From Armigeres subalbatus (Eukaryota > Arthropoda > Insecta > Diptera > Culicidae): a stretch of DNA of 64,000 nucleotides. Where the stretch lies: NCBI RefSeq assembly GCF_024139115.2, contig NW_026943407.1:1-64000 (forward strand), in the 5' to 3' direction. A model generated the notes under the pieces. It saw only the letters and a list, made by a program, of their open reading frames with translations, ran no database searches and was not told where the DNA came from. The stretch's first letter is position 1, and the number at the start of each line of letters is the position of its first letter. This document shows, one piece after another, positions 1 through 12,139 of the stretch. The position numbers and the translations under genes are program-made.

Positions 1-37
1 TTAACAATTTAAAAATTAATTCTCAGACGATTCAAAT

Positions 38-331
38 ATGGACAACGGTGCGTGTGTATACCATCGATCAATATTCGATGATGGCGCAGCTAGTGCGAAG
101 TTGATTACTGGCAAATCAAAGGTCTGCCCAATCACTCAATTGTCTATTCATTGGAAAAAGCTAATGGTAGCTCTGCTTCTGAATCGCTTGGTGAAGAAAT
201 TGATCAACGCAATGTAATTGGAAAACGTCCCAGTTTGTCTCTGGTCGGACAGCCAAGTAGTTTTAACATGGTTGAACAAACCTGTGGATCGTCCACAGAC
301 ATTCGTAAAAAACCGTTTCGAAAAGATAAAC
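38..331 (+). pseudogene. BEL/Pao retrotransposon pol fragment, RNase H-like region (left part)
   Basis: Degenerate coding fragment of a BEL/Pao LTR retrotransposon polyprotein, RNase H region. From the ATG at 38 the frame gives NGACVYHRS, then a poorly conserved stretch, an in-frame TAA at 215-217, and the segment WSDSQVVLTWLNK followed by TFVKNRFEKIN. The DSQVVLxWL and FVxNRxxKI pattern is characteristic of BEL/Pao RNase H. The reading frame resumes at 1461 after a MITE insertion, with the amino-acid sequence continuing without loss. Only the domain core is visible, the internal stop rules out function, and the upstream polymerase is absent. Family assignment is from motif memory, not a search. 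Confidence 0.8.
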
Positions 332-334
332 CAG

Positions 335-1460
335 GGGTGGCATTGCGCATCTCGATTCGAACGTAATTCTATCGAGTCAAAAATGTTTGGCATTACGGGT
401 TTCGATTCGATCTAGAAAACGACTCATCGTTCGAGTATGATCGAGGAGGTACAAGAATAACGAGATGTTTTAGAATTATGGAAACTCGTTAGCACACTGG
501 AAAACGACTCAAGTCGAATGAAAAACACTCGTCACCTTTATAGCTTTCGAATGTTGTTCGAGAGTTATTTCTTGCTGAAAGATTTTAATTATATTTGTTA
601 TTATTTCTCTACGGGGAGAGAATAAATGTTTTATTATTGTCTATTGAGGATAAGAATGTCATTAGTATACCTACTTTTATAGTTTCCAGACAATATGCAA
701 TCTCTAATTATCTCAAAATCCACGTAAAAACGGCTTCAAATCGATTTTTACGTATTTTTTTTATTTCGATAAATCGTGTAAAAATCTATGAGGAAAATCT
801 GCGTAAAAACGTGTATATTCCAAAATCTACGTAAAAATAGATGAGTTCAATAAAAAACGCGCATGATATGACCCAAGTGCATTTAACTAAAATACATGGA
901 AACATCAAAGTAATTTATTATCGAATCCTTGTTTAGCTTTAAATTATTTAGCTTAAATCTGTGGCATACACTCGAATAAACATAAAACTTATAATTTGGG
1001 TCGTAACAATATCTCAATTTACAAAACATGTCGTATCGACATAATGTTTTAATCGGTTGCAACTGTTCAATAAATTATATTGCTTTTTAAAGTTATTGAG
1101 CACAATTTGCTTGTTTATAAATTAACTGCCAATTCATGCCCTGATGGATGCCTTTCCAACAGGCAACATGCTACACGCAGATGAAATTACTCTTATTCTC
1201 TCTGTTTACTCACATTCGCCATGCATTGAAGGTTGTCTCTCCAGCAGGCGGCATACTAAACACGGAGACAGCTATCTCTTATTCTCTCTGTTTACATTTC
1301 GTTTGACAGAACATACTCGATTGAACTAGTACAGCACCATTCGAAATCTTGTACTGCGACTGAATGAAGTCGAACGAAATAGATAATGCCACAATTTTTT
1401 CGAAACGAATCCAAAAACTTACGAATCGAGTGATTCGATTCGAGATGCGCAATGTCACCC
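335..1460. mobile_element. MITE-like element nested in BEL/Pao pol, 3-bp CAG target duplication
   Basis: The ends are imperfect inverted repeats: left GGGTGGCATTGCGCATCTCG, right the complement of GGGTGACATTGCGCATCTCG. CAG occurs at 332-334 and again at 1461-1463; removing the element with one CAG rejoins the BEL/Pao frame. A 3-bp duplication and GGG-starting termini suggest a PIF/Harbinger- or CACTA-type non-autonomous element, but no transposase is visible. The interior (about 1.1 kb) is AT-rich, with repeated CGTAAAAA words near 690-840 and no credible coding region. The short open frames inside are incidental. Confidence 0.7.
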
Positions 1461-1894
1461 CAGGAAACCGAGAATGTGTGGAAATACGTTAGGTCCACAG
1501 ATAAGCTAATATTGTGTCTCACGGAATGTCAGCTAAAATGCTGGTGGAATGGGCCGTATTTTCTACGCAGCGCAATCTATGCAGAAGTGACCCCTGTAGT
1601 ACTGAAAGATGAAGAGATTCCGGAATTGAAGCCAGCAATATCAATATCCAACTTCACAACAGTGTATGAAGAGCACCCAATATTAACGAAATTTGCGTCT
1701 TTCTGATAAACGCAACGGATTATCGGCTACGTTCTGCGATTCCTATCCAACTGTCGTTTGAAGAAAGGCACACGAAGTGTTACATCAACACCAACGCTAC
1801 AAAACGCAACTAAGTGTATCATCCGTGACATCCAACGAAACGAACTACAGTATGCAAATAGGCTAAGTTTAAACATTTTGACATGATTTTGTTG
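1461..1894 (+). pseudogene. BEL/Pao pol fragment, RNase H to integrase (right part)
   Basis: Continuation of the BEL/Pao fragment ending at 331. The frame gives ENVWKYVRSTD, then WWNGPYFL near 1542, a motif that in BEL/Pao lies between RNase H and integrase. Two consecutive in-frame stops (TGA, TAA at 1704-1709) follow. The same frame then continues through a segment reading YVLRFLSNCRLKKG, typical of the region just before the integrase zinc-binding domain, and ends at a TGA near 1880. No integrase core with its acidic triad is present. The piece is a truncated, stop-containing relic. Confidence 0.75.
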
Positions 1895-2024
1895 GAACCA
1901 AAACAACCCCTCACAAAAAACATAATCTAGAGTTCCCTCTACTCCACTAATTACTCATAACTCTGACAGCAGCTGAAGCTTTCTTTATTCAAACACCAGG
2001 TATATACAATCATCAATAACAATA
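1895..2024. other. Unassigned AT-rich spacer
   Basis: No coding or repeat signature was recognised between the BEL/Pao remnant and the AATTCC array. Confidence 0.4.
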
Positions 2025-3030
2025 TAGATTCCTTTGGAAAATGTCTAAGAAATTGTTCCGAAAACTCCCCACGGAATTTCTCCAGAAATTCACCCACAAA
2101 ATCCACTGGAAATTACCCAAGGAACTCCAACAAAAATTCCTCCAAAACTTTTTCATAAAATTTCGCAAGGAATTCCATCGGAAATTTCGCCAGAAGATCC
2201 ACCGGAAATTCTAACAAACATTCTTTCGAGTTTCCCAATGAGAACTCCTCCAATAAATTCGAATTCTTTTGAAACCCCCTTCAATTCCCGCAGCAATTTA
2301 TCTGAACATTTCCACAACAATCCCTCTGGAAATTTCCCAAAAATTTCACCAAAAATTCTTCAAAAAATTCCGCTAGGAAATCCTCCGAAAACTCCAGAAA
2401 TTTTCTCAATAAGCCGTCAAAAATTCCGTTAAGTTTTTCACCAGATTTTCCTAAAGAATTTCATCAGGAAATTCATGTAGAAATTTCCGAAGGCCTTCCA
2501 AATAAAATTTCTGATATTTGTTCAAGAATTCTTCCGGGAATCGCTCAGAAATTTGCCAGGATTTTTTTCTAAAAACTTTTTTTTCGGAGTGCTGTCATAA
2601 AATCCAAAAACTCTTTCTGGGAATCTCCCTCAGAATTCATCTAAAAACTTCCCGAAGACAGACTTCGGGAATTTTACCAGGAATCTCTTCGGGATCTCCC
2701 CTTCTAAGAAACCTTTGGGTAATTCCACCGGGAATACTCTACAAAATTTGCCGTGAATTTCCCTGGTCCGTCCCTTCCCCCGAATTCCTGTATGAATGTC
2801 GCCGGAATTCCACCAGATGATTATCCGGAAACTCCCTTGAGGATACCTACGGGAGCTACCTCCCAAATTCCTCTGAGAATTATCCCCATAACTCATCTGG
2901 AAATGCCATCCGGAATTTCTGCGGTAAACCCCTCGAAATTCATCAGGAGATTCTCCTGAAAATTTCTTTGGGAATTACCTTCAGAGTTCATCTGAAGGTT
3001 TCCACCAAAACTCCTCCAGGAAAATCCTCC
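2025..3030. repeat. Degenerate AATTCC minisatellite-like array 1
   Basis: About 1 kb built from diverged units of roughly 12-15 bases around the words GGAATT, GAAATT and TTCC, separated by A/C-rich spacers. Neighbouring units differ in sequence and length, so this is an old, drifted array rather than a fresh satellite. The same texture recurs at 10310-10800, 28880-29285 and 51870-52440. Apparent open frames here are a by-product of a unit length near a multiple of three. Confidence 0.75.
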
Positions 3031-3039
3031 CAACTCCTC

Positions 3040-3775
3040 TTGAAACTGAAGGAAAAAGGGAAGAGAGAAATAAGAAAAAAAAGGATGAAGGAAGAAGGAG
3101 AATGAAAGAAGGAAGAAGAAAGAAGGAGAATGAAAGAAGGAAGAAGAAAGAAGAAAGAAGGATGAAGGAAGAGGGAAGAAGGAAGAAGGAAGAAAGAAGA
3201 GGAAAGAAGTGAGGAGGAAAAAAGAAGAAGGAAGAAGGCCGACGGAAATTAAAGAAGGAAGAAAAAAGGAGGAAGAAGGAAGATAGAAGAAGGGAAGATA
3301 GAAAGAAGAAGGAAGAAGAAAGAAGTAAGAAGGAAAAAAATAGAAGGAAGAAGAAAGGACGAAATGGAAGATGGAAGATGGAAGAAGGAAGAAGGAAGAA
3401 AGAATAAGAAACACAAGGAAATTGAAGAAGGAAACATGAAACAGGAAGGAGGAAGAACGAAATAGAAAGAGGAAAGAAAGAAAGAAAGAAAGATGGAAAA
3501 AGGGGCGGGAGAAGGAAGAAAGAAGGAAGAAGGAAGGAGGAACAAGGAAGAAAGAAAAAGGATGCAGGAAGAAGAGAAAAGAAGGAGAAAAAAAAGGGAG
3601 GAAGATGGAAGGAGGAGAAGGAAGAAGGAAGAGGAAGAAAGAAGAATGAAGAAGGGAAAAGAAAAAAAGGAAGGAAGAAAAAGGAACAAGGAAGAAGGAA
3701 AAAGGAAGAATGAAGAATAATAAATGAAGAAGAAAGAAGAAGGAACAAGGAAGTAGGAAAATGAGATGTGATAAG
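3040..3775. repeat. Polypurine (GGAAGAA)n-type simple repeat
   Basis: Roughly 720 bases are almost entirely purine on the + strand, made of GAAGGA, AAGAAG and GAAAGAA words with few interruptions. The long minus-strand frames rich in Phe and Ser, and the plus-strand frame rich in Lys, Glu and Arg, come from the composition and are not genes. A mirror-rich polypurine tract of this length could form triplex DNA, which is inference. Confidence 0.9.
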
Positions 3776-3856
3776 TGATAGTGAGCAATCTAAGGAGGGG
3801 CCCTCCTTAGCCTTGCGGTGAGGTGCGGCTACAAAGCAAGATTATGCTGAGGATGG

Positions 3857-4077
3857 GTCCGCGACGTTAGGCATAAGGACGTTAGGCATAGCTACGTTAG
3901 GCATAATGGACGATAGGCATAATGTACGTTAGGCATAATGGACGTTTGGCATAATTCTGCCTTCTTTATGTCATAGGTTGTTCTTTGGGTCATTTTATGC
4001 CTAACGTCCATTATGCCTAACGTACTTAAGCCTAACGTCTTTATGCCTTACGTACTTATGCCTAACGGGGTATACCC
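3857..4077. mobile_element. Foldback element made of about 16-bp subrepeats, inserted in the SINE
   Basis: The left half has about six copies of the word ACGTTAGGCATAATGG with variation; the right half has about five copies of its reverse complement, around a centre near 3955-3985. The SINE words GCTGAGGATGG (3846-3856) and GCTAAGGGTGG (4078-4088) flank it as an imperfect 11-base target duplication (9 of 11 identical). No coding capacity is visible. It resembles foldback transposons with internally repetitive arms. Confidence 0.75.
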
Positions 4078-4110
4078 GCTAAGGGTGGCTGGGTTGGATT
4101 TCCGGTACCG

Positions 4111-4137
4111 CCCAAGTAACATTTTAAGTTTTATTAC
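4111..4137. repeat. Half-copy of the TAACATT palindromic MITE inside the SINE body
   Basis: The segment beginning CCCAAGTAACATTTTAAG matches, allowing for drift, the complementary end of the small palindrome at 22763-22863. It replaces about 30 bases of normal SINE body. Confidence 0.5.
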
Positions 4138-4317
4138 GACTTCCCTGGGCGTAAAAGTATCATCGTGTTAGCCTCATGATATACGAATGCAAAAATGGTA
4201 ATGGCTTAGAAACCTCGCAGTCAATAACTGTGGAAGTGCTCAATGAACACTGAGCTGCGAGGCAGCTCTGTCCCAGTGTGGGGATGTAATGCCAATAATA
4301 ATAAGAAGAAAAAGCAC

Positions 4318-4866
4318 TGCATGGTGCGGCAGATACCATTTCTGCAAACCGGCAGGATCCATCCACTTCACGAACTTCCACACAATGGCAATGTCCAATG
4401 AGTACATAGTCCTCCAAGAAGTCATCGTATTGCTTCTTTATCTCCGGTTTTTTTTATGGAAATTCGTTTCCAAAGCGTAGAATCTCCGGTGGGCCATCGA
4501 TCTAGAATCTCCAAGTTAAGTTATTGAATCCCTTAGTGAAAGCTGCATCGGCTATCATCGCGTCGGCGAAATGTAGACTGGAAATGTTTCTCACTCTGTT
4601 CGGCTTCCGACAACGGACAATTTTCACTGGATACACTTTCAATGTCCCAACACTTTTGCATTAGTTCATATAGCGGATCACCATATGGTGTGGCTGCACA
4701 AGAGGTTTATTCCAATTATTCCAAATCGCGAGTCCTGGAGCGTAGGAAGTTCTTCGGACAGCTTCAGTCGACCAGGCTTGATTACGTCGTCGTACCATTC
4801 CATTCCGATCAACAGTCCACTTGTCTCGAACGAAGGAACACCGGATCTGTTAACTGAAATCCACTA
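4318..4866 (-). pseudogene. Antisense BEL/Pao fragment: end of protease to start of reverse transcriptase
   Basis: Read on the minus strand from about 4866 downward, the frame gives TSGLLIGMEWYDDVI and KLSEELPTLQDSRFGIIG, the segment that closes the BEL/Pao aspartic protease domain. It is followed by CWDIESVSSE, LSEAEQ and HFQSTFRR, the usual linker, then IKKQYDDFLEDYVLIGHC and WYLPHHAV, the segment that opens the reverse transcriptase. Several frameshifts and stops separate these blocks. The fragment ends where the SINE begins, so the catalytic polymerase is missing. Order and spacing match the family, but function is excluded. Confidence 0.75.
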
Positions 4867-7800
4867 GGAATATTCCACGAAGCCATATCACAATTCTCAC
4901 TTCTCACTATGAAATTTTATAAATAAAATTGAGAAGTAGCAAAGTTTACATAACTACATACACTACTGAAGATGAACGTCTATTCCCTGTGGTAAATAGC
5001 ACTCAGAAATGTACTACAAACGATTATATAAGTAATTTCATGAGTTGTGTCAAGTTCCAATGTCCAAAAGATGTGTTTCGCCCCATATCCTTTTACAAAA
5101 CCCCTTTTGACATCTTTAGTGTGAATGGAGGCGCGTGGTACATTGTGGATCAGTTTTGCGAAGGAGGAGGAGGAAAGAAAAGTTAAACGTGTTTTTTTTC
5201 AATGATCTTCCACCTCCAATATACCACGTGTAGGCACGCGCTGTCCCACCAATTGCCTCAATGGTGGCGTTCTGCATTCTGCTTGGCTTAATTGCTGAGA
5301 AATTAATTGTCAATATTCGTATTATAATAGGTTTAGAATTTCTAGAGAAGATTTTCAAATCCCTTTTTCTTAGATCACGGTTGGGATACTGCAAAGTAGG
5401 GATTTTTGTGTAAACTTTTATCCCTTTTCGTTCTGTATTTATAGCCTTTGAGAAAACTTGGCCTGTAATTGTATTTTTTTATTGTTAAAATTTCACGTGC
5501 TTCCCAGTACGTACACTCAATCTGCTGTTGTCAGTTGTCCCGATAACCACTCACCCACCCATCTCTATTTAAGTAAACAGGTTAGAAAATTCAGCTTGCT
5601 TTTTATTTCGCATGAATGTTTGGATCAAAACCCTAATTAGGGTTTTACTACTGTACGGCAGTCAAAAGCTGTATGCTTTCACAAAAACACTTAGTTACGA
5701 AAAACACGATTGAAAACGTAAAAGACTTCCATTTGTAAAGTACCCCACAGACCGAAGGGTATTCGGTCTGGCAACCACGAGCATCCAACAGATTTCTACA
5801 GAAACGGAGAAGATGGGCAACAATAAAGATTTTTGTTTCACTTTATTTTCCCGTTTGTTCTTTTGTGTTGTTAAGGTTTTCCTGGGAAAATTCCGTATGG
5901 GGTGAATCAATTATGGATGGGCTACTCTGAATTTACTTAACAAAACAGCTGTAAATTAATGTAATGGTTCAATTTAGTAGAAAAGAGTGGCCACGGTCTT
6001 GACAATCCATTTATAAGACAAATGCAGCCGTTATTCTTTATTCTCAACGCAGAAGATCTCATAATCCAATACCTCGGAATTTCTCAACATCCCACTAACC
6101 CCGATTAATTCGATAATTTATAACACGGCTTCAGCCGAGCTCCACCACATCTCAAAGATTCGATACAGCTCAGAAAATAAAAAAAAGAGCCATGAGCATA
6201 AATTTCTCCTCCCCCGGGCAGCCGCCTAATGATCGCATTAATTTCGAAATTGGCATTCCGCTTTTCCGGTTGCGGTAAAATCACTCCGTCGGAGAAATTT
6301 CCACCGTTCTGAGGTTTCCAACCGCAACCGGATCTCGAGATTAAATTCCTTTCGGTTGATTTACTTTTCGGTGTTGAATTTCCCAGCCGGCAGCGACCGG
6401 CAGGATCCTTGAATCTCGAGAATCTCGATTCAACTCAACTCAACTCAGCTCCGTGCGACTTGACTTGGTGCAAACTTTGCCGACACCGGGCGGGCTTCTA
6501 TCCGTATGGCAAACTTTTGCTTTGTTTGTTCGGCTTTATTGAATCGTAAATGTACCACAAAGCACACTCACCCGACGGCGGCCCACACTTCATGATTTCG
6601 ATTCGTCTTTTATACTGCGCGATTGGAAAATGGGAACGAGTTCTCGCCCCATGTGAAATGTTTGCACGAGCGTTTGTATTCGCACGCAAAGTCACGTTCG
6701 TTTTGAGGCAAATTTTATTCACAGTTTGGAAATCAAACCGCTATCTGACTCACATACTAAGAGCCGACAACAGAATAAAAGCATTCCTGAATTCGTGCAA
6801 AAGTGTGGTGTTATTTAAAATGGGTCTCTATTTAGCCTTGTGCTGGAATGTGTTAATTGTGGGAAAATGTTCAATTTACTAAATTCAAGGAAGAAATGTA
6901 CGAATGAAACTAAATTCCGACTTTTCTTGACAATTTCAAGCATAGCGAAGTTGTCTACACCTTGATGCACGCATGAATTGAAATCAAAAAGCTATGAAGT
7001 TTTGCAGAAGCTTTAGCCAATGAATGCTCAGCGATTCGCTATAGCTTTTAACACACAAATGACGTATGACTTAATTTGTATAGTAGATTGCATGGTGACG
7101 AGTTTTTTTTACCTTAGATTCACCAATCGATTTAATACAATTTCATCTCTTCATCAGAGACTCGCCAATAATGTTTTGTGTAAATCATATCGCAACACTT
7201 CATGCTTGGCAATTGCAAGCGCAACAAAACCGTTTAAAGTAGCTATAGTGTTATTCAGGGGCAAGTGTCTCTCTCATAAGGATGCCTTTATGTACATGAT
7301 AGCAGATAGTGGCATCACTTGAAGCATTCGGAAGTCGGTTCCTCTAAGAAAGCTTGACAAAAGACTCCAGTGGAAACCACAGCATATGAACGAACAATTC
7401 AGTAGTAGGAGCGAAGTACTTTGCTGAATTTTCACGGACGTTTGCACTGGAATGGAAAATCACTCTACCCGGGCCACTCCGGAACAGAGCACATTTATTT
7501 CATTGTCTAGACAATGAGAGGTCCTTTGAATTATTCAAATCATTTTCGGTGTCTTGTGGGTTTCCTTCTCCGCTTTGTTGATGTACAATGGCGTGAGGAA
7601 GTGGCACGAATTGATGTAAAAATGTCTTTTGTGTTAGAATTCGAGCAGGATGTTCTGTAGTATAGAGTGATTACACAAATTACACAATTATGTTTATATT
7701 TGAATAATATATGTTTTTGAAACGTTTTTGACCCTTATATTTAATGACTTACTTGTTGTGTTTTTCAATTTTCCACGAAAAGTCATATAAACCATCTAAA

Positions 7801-9180
7801 ATCGATGTGTATCTAAACCACTTGCATCCGTCCTCAACCTTAAGCATGTTAATCCTCACTAGTCACTACGTAACTCCATTTATGACAATCGCTGGAGAAC
7901 CAGACCGAAATGCAAACCGGTCATGTAATATGTCAGTCATACAGCTCACCTGGGAATGGCAATCCTGTTGGAACTTTCCATAGCAGTCTAGCAATTTTGT
8001 GTCAGTTTATTCTGGGCGACTGACATCTTTTGTGGTCGTTGCAAATTGCACAGAATCGGATTGCATTTCTCAGGAAGACCAGCACGAATTTGAATTACAA
8101 AATATCTTGAATGAAATATTTTCTGCAAATTACAGTCTCCCAAGGACCATGCCTAAAATATATCCCGTCTGAGAAAGATGGAACGTAGAAAAATTTCTTG
8201 ATTAAAATTCGTTCCTACTGCTACCGAATCCTATATCATGAACGTTTATGATGCCCAGCATCCGTTCCTGCTGTACCTCAGTACCCTTCCCACTCGGTCA
8301 TCACGTAACGAATCAACCGCCCAGTGGAAACGCCTTGCCCCTATGCGATAATGAAAAAAGTCCTCAGCTTATCGAGAGTGCACCAAATGATGATGAAGTG
8401 GACCGGCGAAGGAAACCGTTCAGTTGGTTGAAATTCTCTCGAGATTCCTTCCACTTTCGGTTGTCGTCGTCGTCGTCGCCGGTTGTAGCAGTTTTTCTCG
8501 ATGTTCTCAAACGACGACGTGAACGGTAAATCGGACACTTTCCATCTTACCGTCCGATCATCGGGTCACACTACCCGGGTTGGCCTTCCTTCATTCGGCA
8601 CCGAAGAGAGCATTCCGGACCCATTCGAGAACGAATAAGGATAGGAAGCGTCCATGAAACAATTTCAATTTTAAATTGAACTACTTCTTTGGCACATTTC
8701 AGTTTTCGTTTTGTCACATCACGTGCACTTGGCTGTAATAATACACTCGGATGACTTCGGGGCCATTCTTCGATGCATTTAATTGCATAAAATATACGAG
8801 TGTTGCTCACAGGCTAAACTAGTTGAGATACTTTTGTTTTCATGAGCTTATTAGGAATTTAATTAATATTTGGCATCCCTTTTAAGTGATTGTGGCTATT
8901 AAGCTGCCTAGTGCGGATTCTGAGAAGCGATACACTAATTACGTTTTTCAATGCAACTTCCCCGAATGTAACTATTCCCCGAAAATCAAGCAAGGTAACT
9001 GTGAGTTCCAGTTGGGATGTGGAGCCATAGAAGGATAAGAAGAAGAACTGATAATATTAATCGTTGATAAGTTTAATATCCATTATATGAAAAAGGGAAA
9101 TAAAAGTAGGGTTTTAATGAGATTTTTCATAACTATACACTTTACGATGGTTTTAGTTGATGTGTCGTGCTTTAAATATC
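4867..9180. other. 4.3 kb without a recognised gene or element
   Basis: No protein family, tRNA or transposon terminus was recognised. Local texture includes a CG-richer stretch near 6170-6500 (CCCCCGGGCAGCCGCC, TCTCGAGATT) and a short GTC-repeat near 8463-8480. All open frames are 110 codons or shorter and lack family motifs or clear splice context. It could be intron or intergenic DNA. Confidence 0.5.
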
Positions 9181-9266
9181 CTGTCAAATACAGCTTATTC
9201 CAAGATTTCGCCCGAAAAACTATTGAAAACAAAGATTTTCCTTAACAAAATTGACTGCATTGCACA

Positions 9267-9362
9267 TATAGTGATGCAACTGTACCAATAGTGGCGAATC
9301 TCATAAGAAATCAATGGATTTCTTATGAGACTGGCCACTATTGGTACAGCTGCACCACTATA
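9267..9362. repeat. Palindrome with 46-bp arms
   Basis: Arms 9267-9312 and 9317-9362 are inverted copies with a few mismatches around a 4-base loop; the core words are CCAATAGTGGC and CTCATAAGAAATC. The wider area repeats ACTATTGGTAC and ATTAGTGGTGC words. It resembles a very small MITE. Confidence 0.75.
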
Positions 9363-9429
9363 GGTATCAACATTATTTTTTACCGTCACTAAAGGAACAG
9401 TGTACCCATTAGTGGTGCAAGCGATATTT

Positions 9430-10305
9430 GGGAGTTGTTGATGTCAAGATCACTCCTGACAGAATCCAAGTTTCAAAGTGCTCGCGTTTTCGGGGGCACA
9501 CCACTCGATACGGAAGGAACTCGCAACTGTCATTTTTATTTTTTCACGCCTGCTGCGACGCAGCAAAGCTGAATCAACAAAACAAACAAATTTTCCCGAT
9601 TGTCAAGATCATTGTATTTTATGAAGAACTAGTTGAACGTACCAGCTGATTCAAAAGTAAAAGATTGCTAATGTCGCTCCAAATCACGTGGCCAACATCT
9701 AGTTAGCCGTGACCTGGCAGCCAAAGTACCTGTCCTCAAAGTGTCAAACTAATGAGGTTGACAAAACAAAACATTCTCTGCAACATTACACACAATTAAC
9801 GGTCATAATTAACATATTGAAGTTAGTATTGTGAAAACATGTTTAATGCTCACAGTGTCATTAGAATTTACTTATGCTTCTACTAACGTACCCGGGGTTG
9901 TAATATTTTGCATTCTAACTGTCAATTGTTGAGTTCATTGTAGCTGGCGATCATTTCGTTTTGTGAGATCGCATTGGGTTTTTTTTTCAAACTCACCCTA
10001 ATATTGGATTTCGATAATTTTCCCCGTAAAATTTGCAAACTTTTTGTAAATATAACACATATAACAGAATTTTTTCCAAGTATTCTTGTTAAAATAGTTA
10101 AAAATATTGTATGACCTTATCAGGATTTGAACCTATAACTAGAGATGCGTGCAGCCACCGCCGACAGTTTTTGATGTCACGAGGCCGCCGACATGTTTGC
10201 ATTAGCGCTCCGCTCTTCAAATCGGACACGACGCTGATGTATGAATTCTCACGCCGCGACGGCTTAGTTTTTCGGGATTCCGTAAGTAGATTAGAGTAGA
10301 GTAAA
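9430..10305. other. Unassigned; weak tRNA-like B-box on the minus strand
   Basis: No coding signal. At about 10121-10137 the minus strand reads GGTTCAAATCCTGATAAG, resembling a pol III B-box, but no A-box or cloverleaf could be drawn, so no tRNA or SINE is called. The CG-rich words from 10143 (GATGCGTGCAGCC) faintly resemble those near 44841. Confidence 0.35.
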
Positions 10306-10309
10306 TTTC

Positions 10310-10800
10310 GAAAGACATTCCGAAGAGTAACCCGAAGATATTTCAGATAGTTTCCTGAAAAAAAATCGAAGAGTTTTCATAAGAATTTTCTAGTTTTACG
10401 AGGATCCAGAAATTTTTTCCCGAACAGATTCCGAAGACTTTCCTGAAAATTCTAACTTTTGCCGAAAAAAAATAAATGCGTTTCCCGAGGAAGTTCCGAA
10501 AGATTTTTGAAATAGTTTTCGGAAAAGAAAAGAAGAATTTCTCAGAGAAATTCGGGAAATTATTGTGAAGACACCCCAAAGAGTTTCCCGAAGAATTTTC
10601 GTGAAATTTTCCGAAAAGAATTTGAATAATTTGTTAAGTGAATTTGGAATTGTTTCCGAGGAAATTTTTATTGGATTTCCAAAGACATTCCTGAGAGTTT
10701 TCCGATGAATTTTCGAAGAGTTTCCTGAGGATTTTTTGGAAAATTTCCCAAATATATTCCAAAGAGTTTCCCCGTGATATTGTGATGAAATATTCAACGA
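10310..10800. repeat. Degenerate AATTCC minisatellite-like array 2
   Basis: Diverged units around GAATTTTC, TTTCCGAA and GAGTTTCC, the same texture as array 1 in complementary wording. The minus-strand frames of up to 158 codons are dominated by Phe, Ser and Lys and reflect the repeat. Confidence 0.7.
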
Positions 10801-12130
10801 AATTGCTCTACCAAATAGAAGAGCTGCGATTTTTTTCAAAATCTGTATTTTATCAATCAGTAAGAAAAACAAAAGCAGGCGTGGCCAGTAAGCGTTTATT
10901 TAAACAAAGCATCTAAAGAACCAGCCTGCGGTCAACCTAAATCGATTACAGAGTTGTGGTTTTCACTAATAGATAGCGAATAATTATAATTAAGATCACC
11001 TGGAAGCAAGGACGGAAATCTTCGTTTTACTATCAGTTGCATCGACGCTCAGTAGGCAATTTCGTCCTTGATTCGTGTTTGTTTTGATCAGACGCTCGGC
11101 AATGCAGGTACGAACATCTCGCAGCATGCTGTCAAATTTCTATACCTTTTTTACCGCCCGATTCTCAATAGCCGATTGATAATCGAGCGTAAAAAATGAA
11201 TATCTACCGGGGCTGAAACAAGGGCTGAAATGAATATTTTGAATTGCGGTTGATTTGCACCGATAAATGATGATCATTCTACTTTATGTACTAAACATAT
11301 GGATGTATTTTAGGAATCTGTTGAATCCATGTACCGCAGTATGAAATGATATTCATATTTTGAGACTTCAAATTGAATATCAATGTGCCAAGCTGAAGAT
11401 TCATTTTGACACCGCACAAAACAACACTGACGCCGAGAGTCGACGCTTGCTGCTGTTCGTGTACATGCCGTCCTATTCATTCGCACATTCAAATTCTGAA
11501 AGGCCTAGCAGCTTGATTGTGTGTTGGATGTCAGCTATTTGAGTGTAGTTAAAATGACTTTTTCTGTCCCTGCGTGGAAGACAAGTGGTTGATTCTGAAG
11601 GCAATTTTCTTAGTGGTTCAATTTTTTAGAATTTTCAACATACGTTTAAAAAGAAAAGTAGTTTACTGGGGTATATTTTTAGGAGTGACCACTTCCATAA
11701 GGTCTTCCGGAGTTAATTTCTAGTAAGTTACTTAACGACACTGAATCATGTTCTTAGATTGTTTTAACAAACGGTTGAACGAAAATAATAGTTTTCTAAT
11801 GCAAATTTGAAGAACTCGCCACTTCTCTGGAGCTTTCGAAGGTTCCGGAGGTTCACTCATTAACCACCCAGGGTCAAAGAATGATTCTTGCTTTTATGTA
11901 TGTCTCACATACGAAAGTGAAAGCTGAAAGGTGAAAGAATTGATGTTAGGTATCTTCTACAGGTGCTGTGGACGTCGCGTAAAAAAAATCGCTGCTGGAC
12001 ACATGACACCTTCCGTCCACTCCAGTGGTAGAACCTCATCCTCCCAAAGCTTGGTAATTACTCGGTGACTCACCACCGTGTTTTAACTGCTCTCCTGGTA
12101 GTTGGTCATCCCCAGGGAATTTGTTGTTTT
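10801..12130. other. 1.3 kb without a recognised gene or element
   Basis: Moderately AT-rich DNA with no protein family signature. AGCAGGCGTGGCC near 10873 recurs in similar form near 49626 (ACAGGCGTGGCC), hinting at a shared dispersed repeat, but boundaries could not be drawn. Confidence 0.4.
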
Positions 12131-12139
12131 TCAGCAGGC

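Larger units (their letters stand above)
3797..4317 (+). mobile_element. Feilai-like tRNA-related SINE, interrupted copy
   Basis: The head (3797-3856) matches the tRNA-like start seen in the copy at 58589, GGGGCCCTCCTTAGCC followed by GCGGCTACAAAGCAAG. The tail (from 4078) retains the weak B-box region GGCTGGGTTGGATTTCC, the block TCATGATATACGAATGC, AACCTCGCAGTCAATAACTG and the end GTGGGGATGTAATGCCAATA with an AAT/AAGA tail. A foldback element occupies 3857-4077, and a short foreign segment replaces part of the body at 4111-4137. It sits inside the antisense BEL/Pao fragment that begins at 4318. Confidence 0.85.

Noticed and set aside
2893..3788. Long minus-strand frames (up to 255 codons) rich in Phe and Ser
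   Set aside because: They lie entirely in or beside the polypurine tract, have no domain, and exist because such sequence lacks stop codons.
10115..10145. Possible tRNA or SINE on the minus strand
   Set aside because: Only a B-box-like word; no A-box at the right distance and no cloverleaf.
10343..10872. 158-codon minus-strand frame
   Set aside because: Overlaps the AATTCC array; composition is that of the repeat in every frame.
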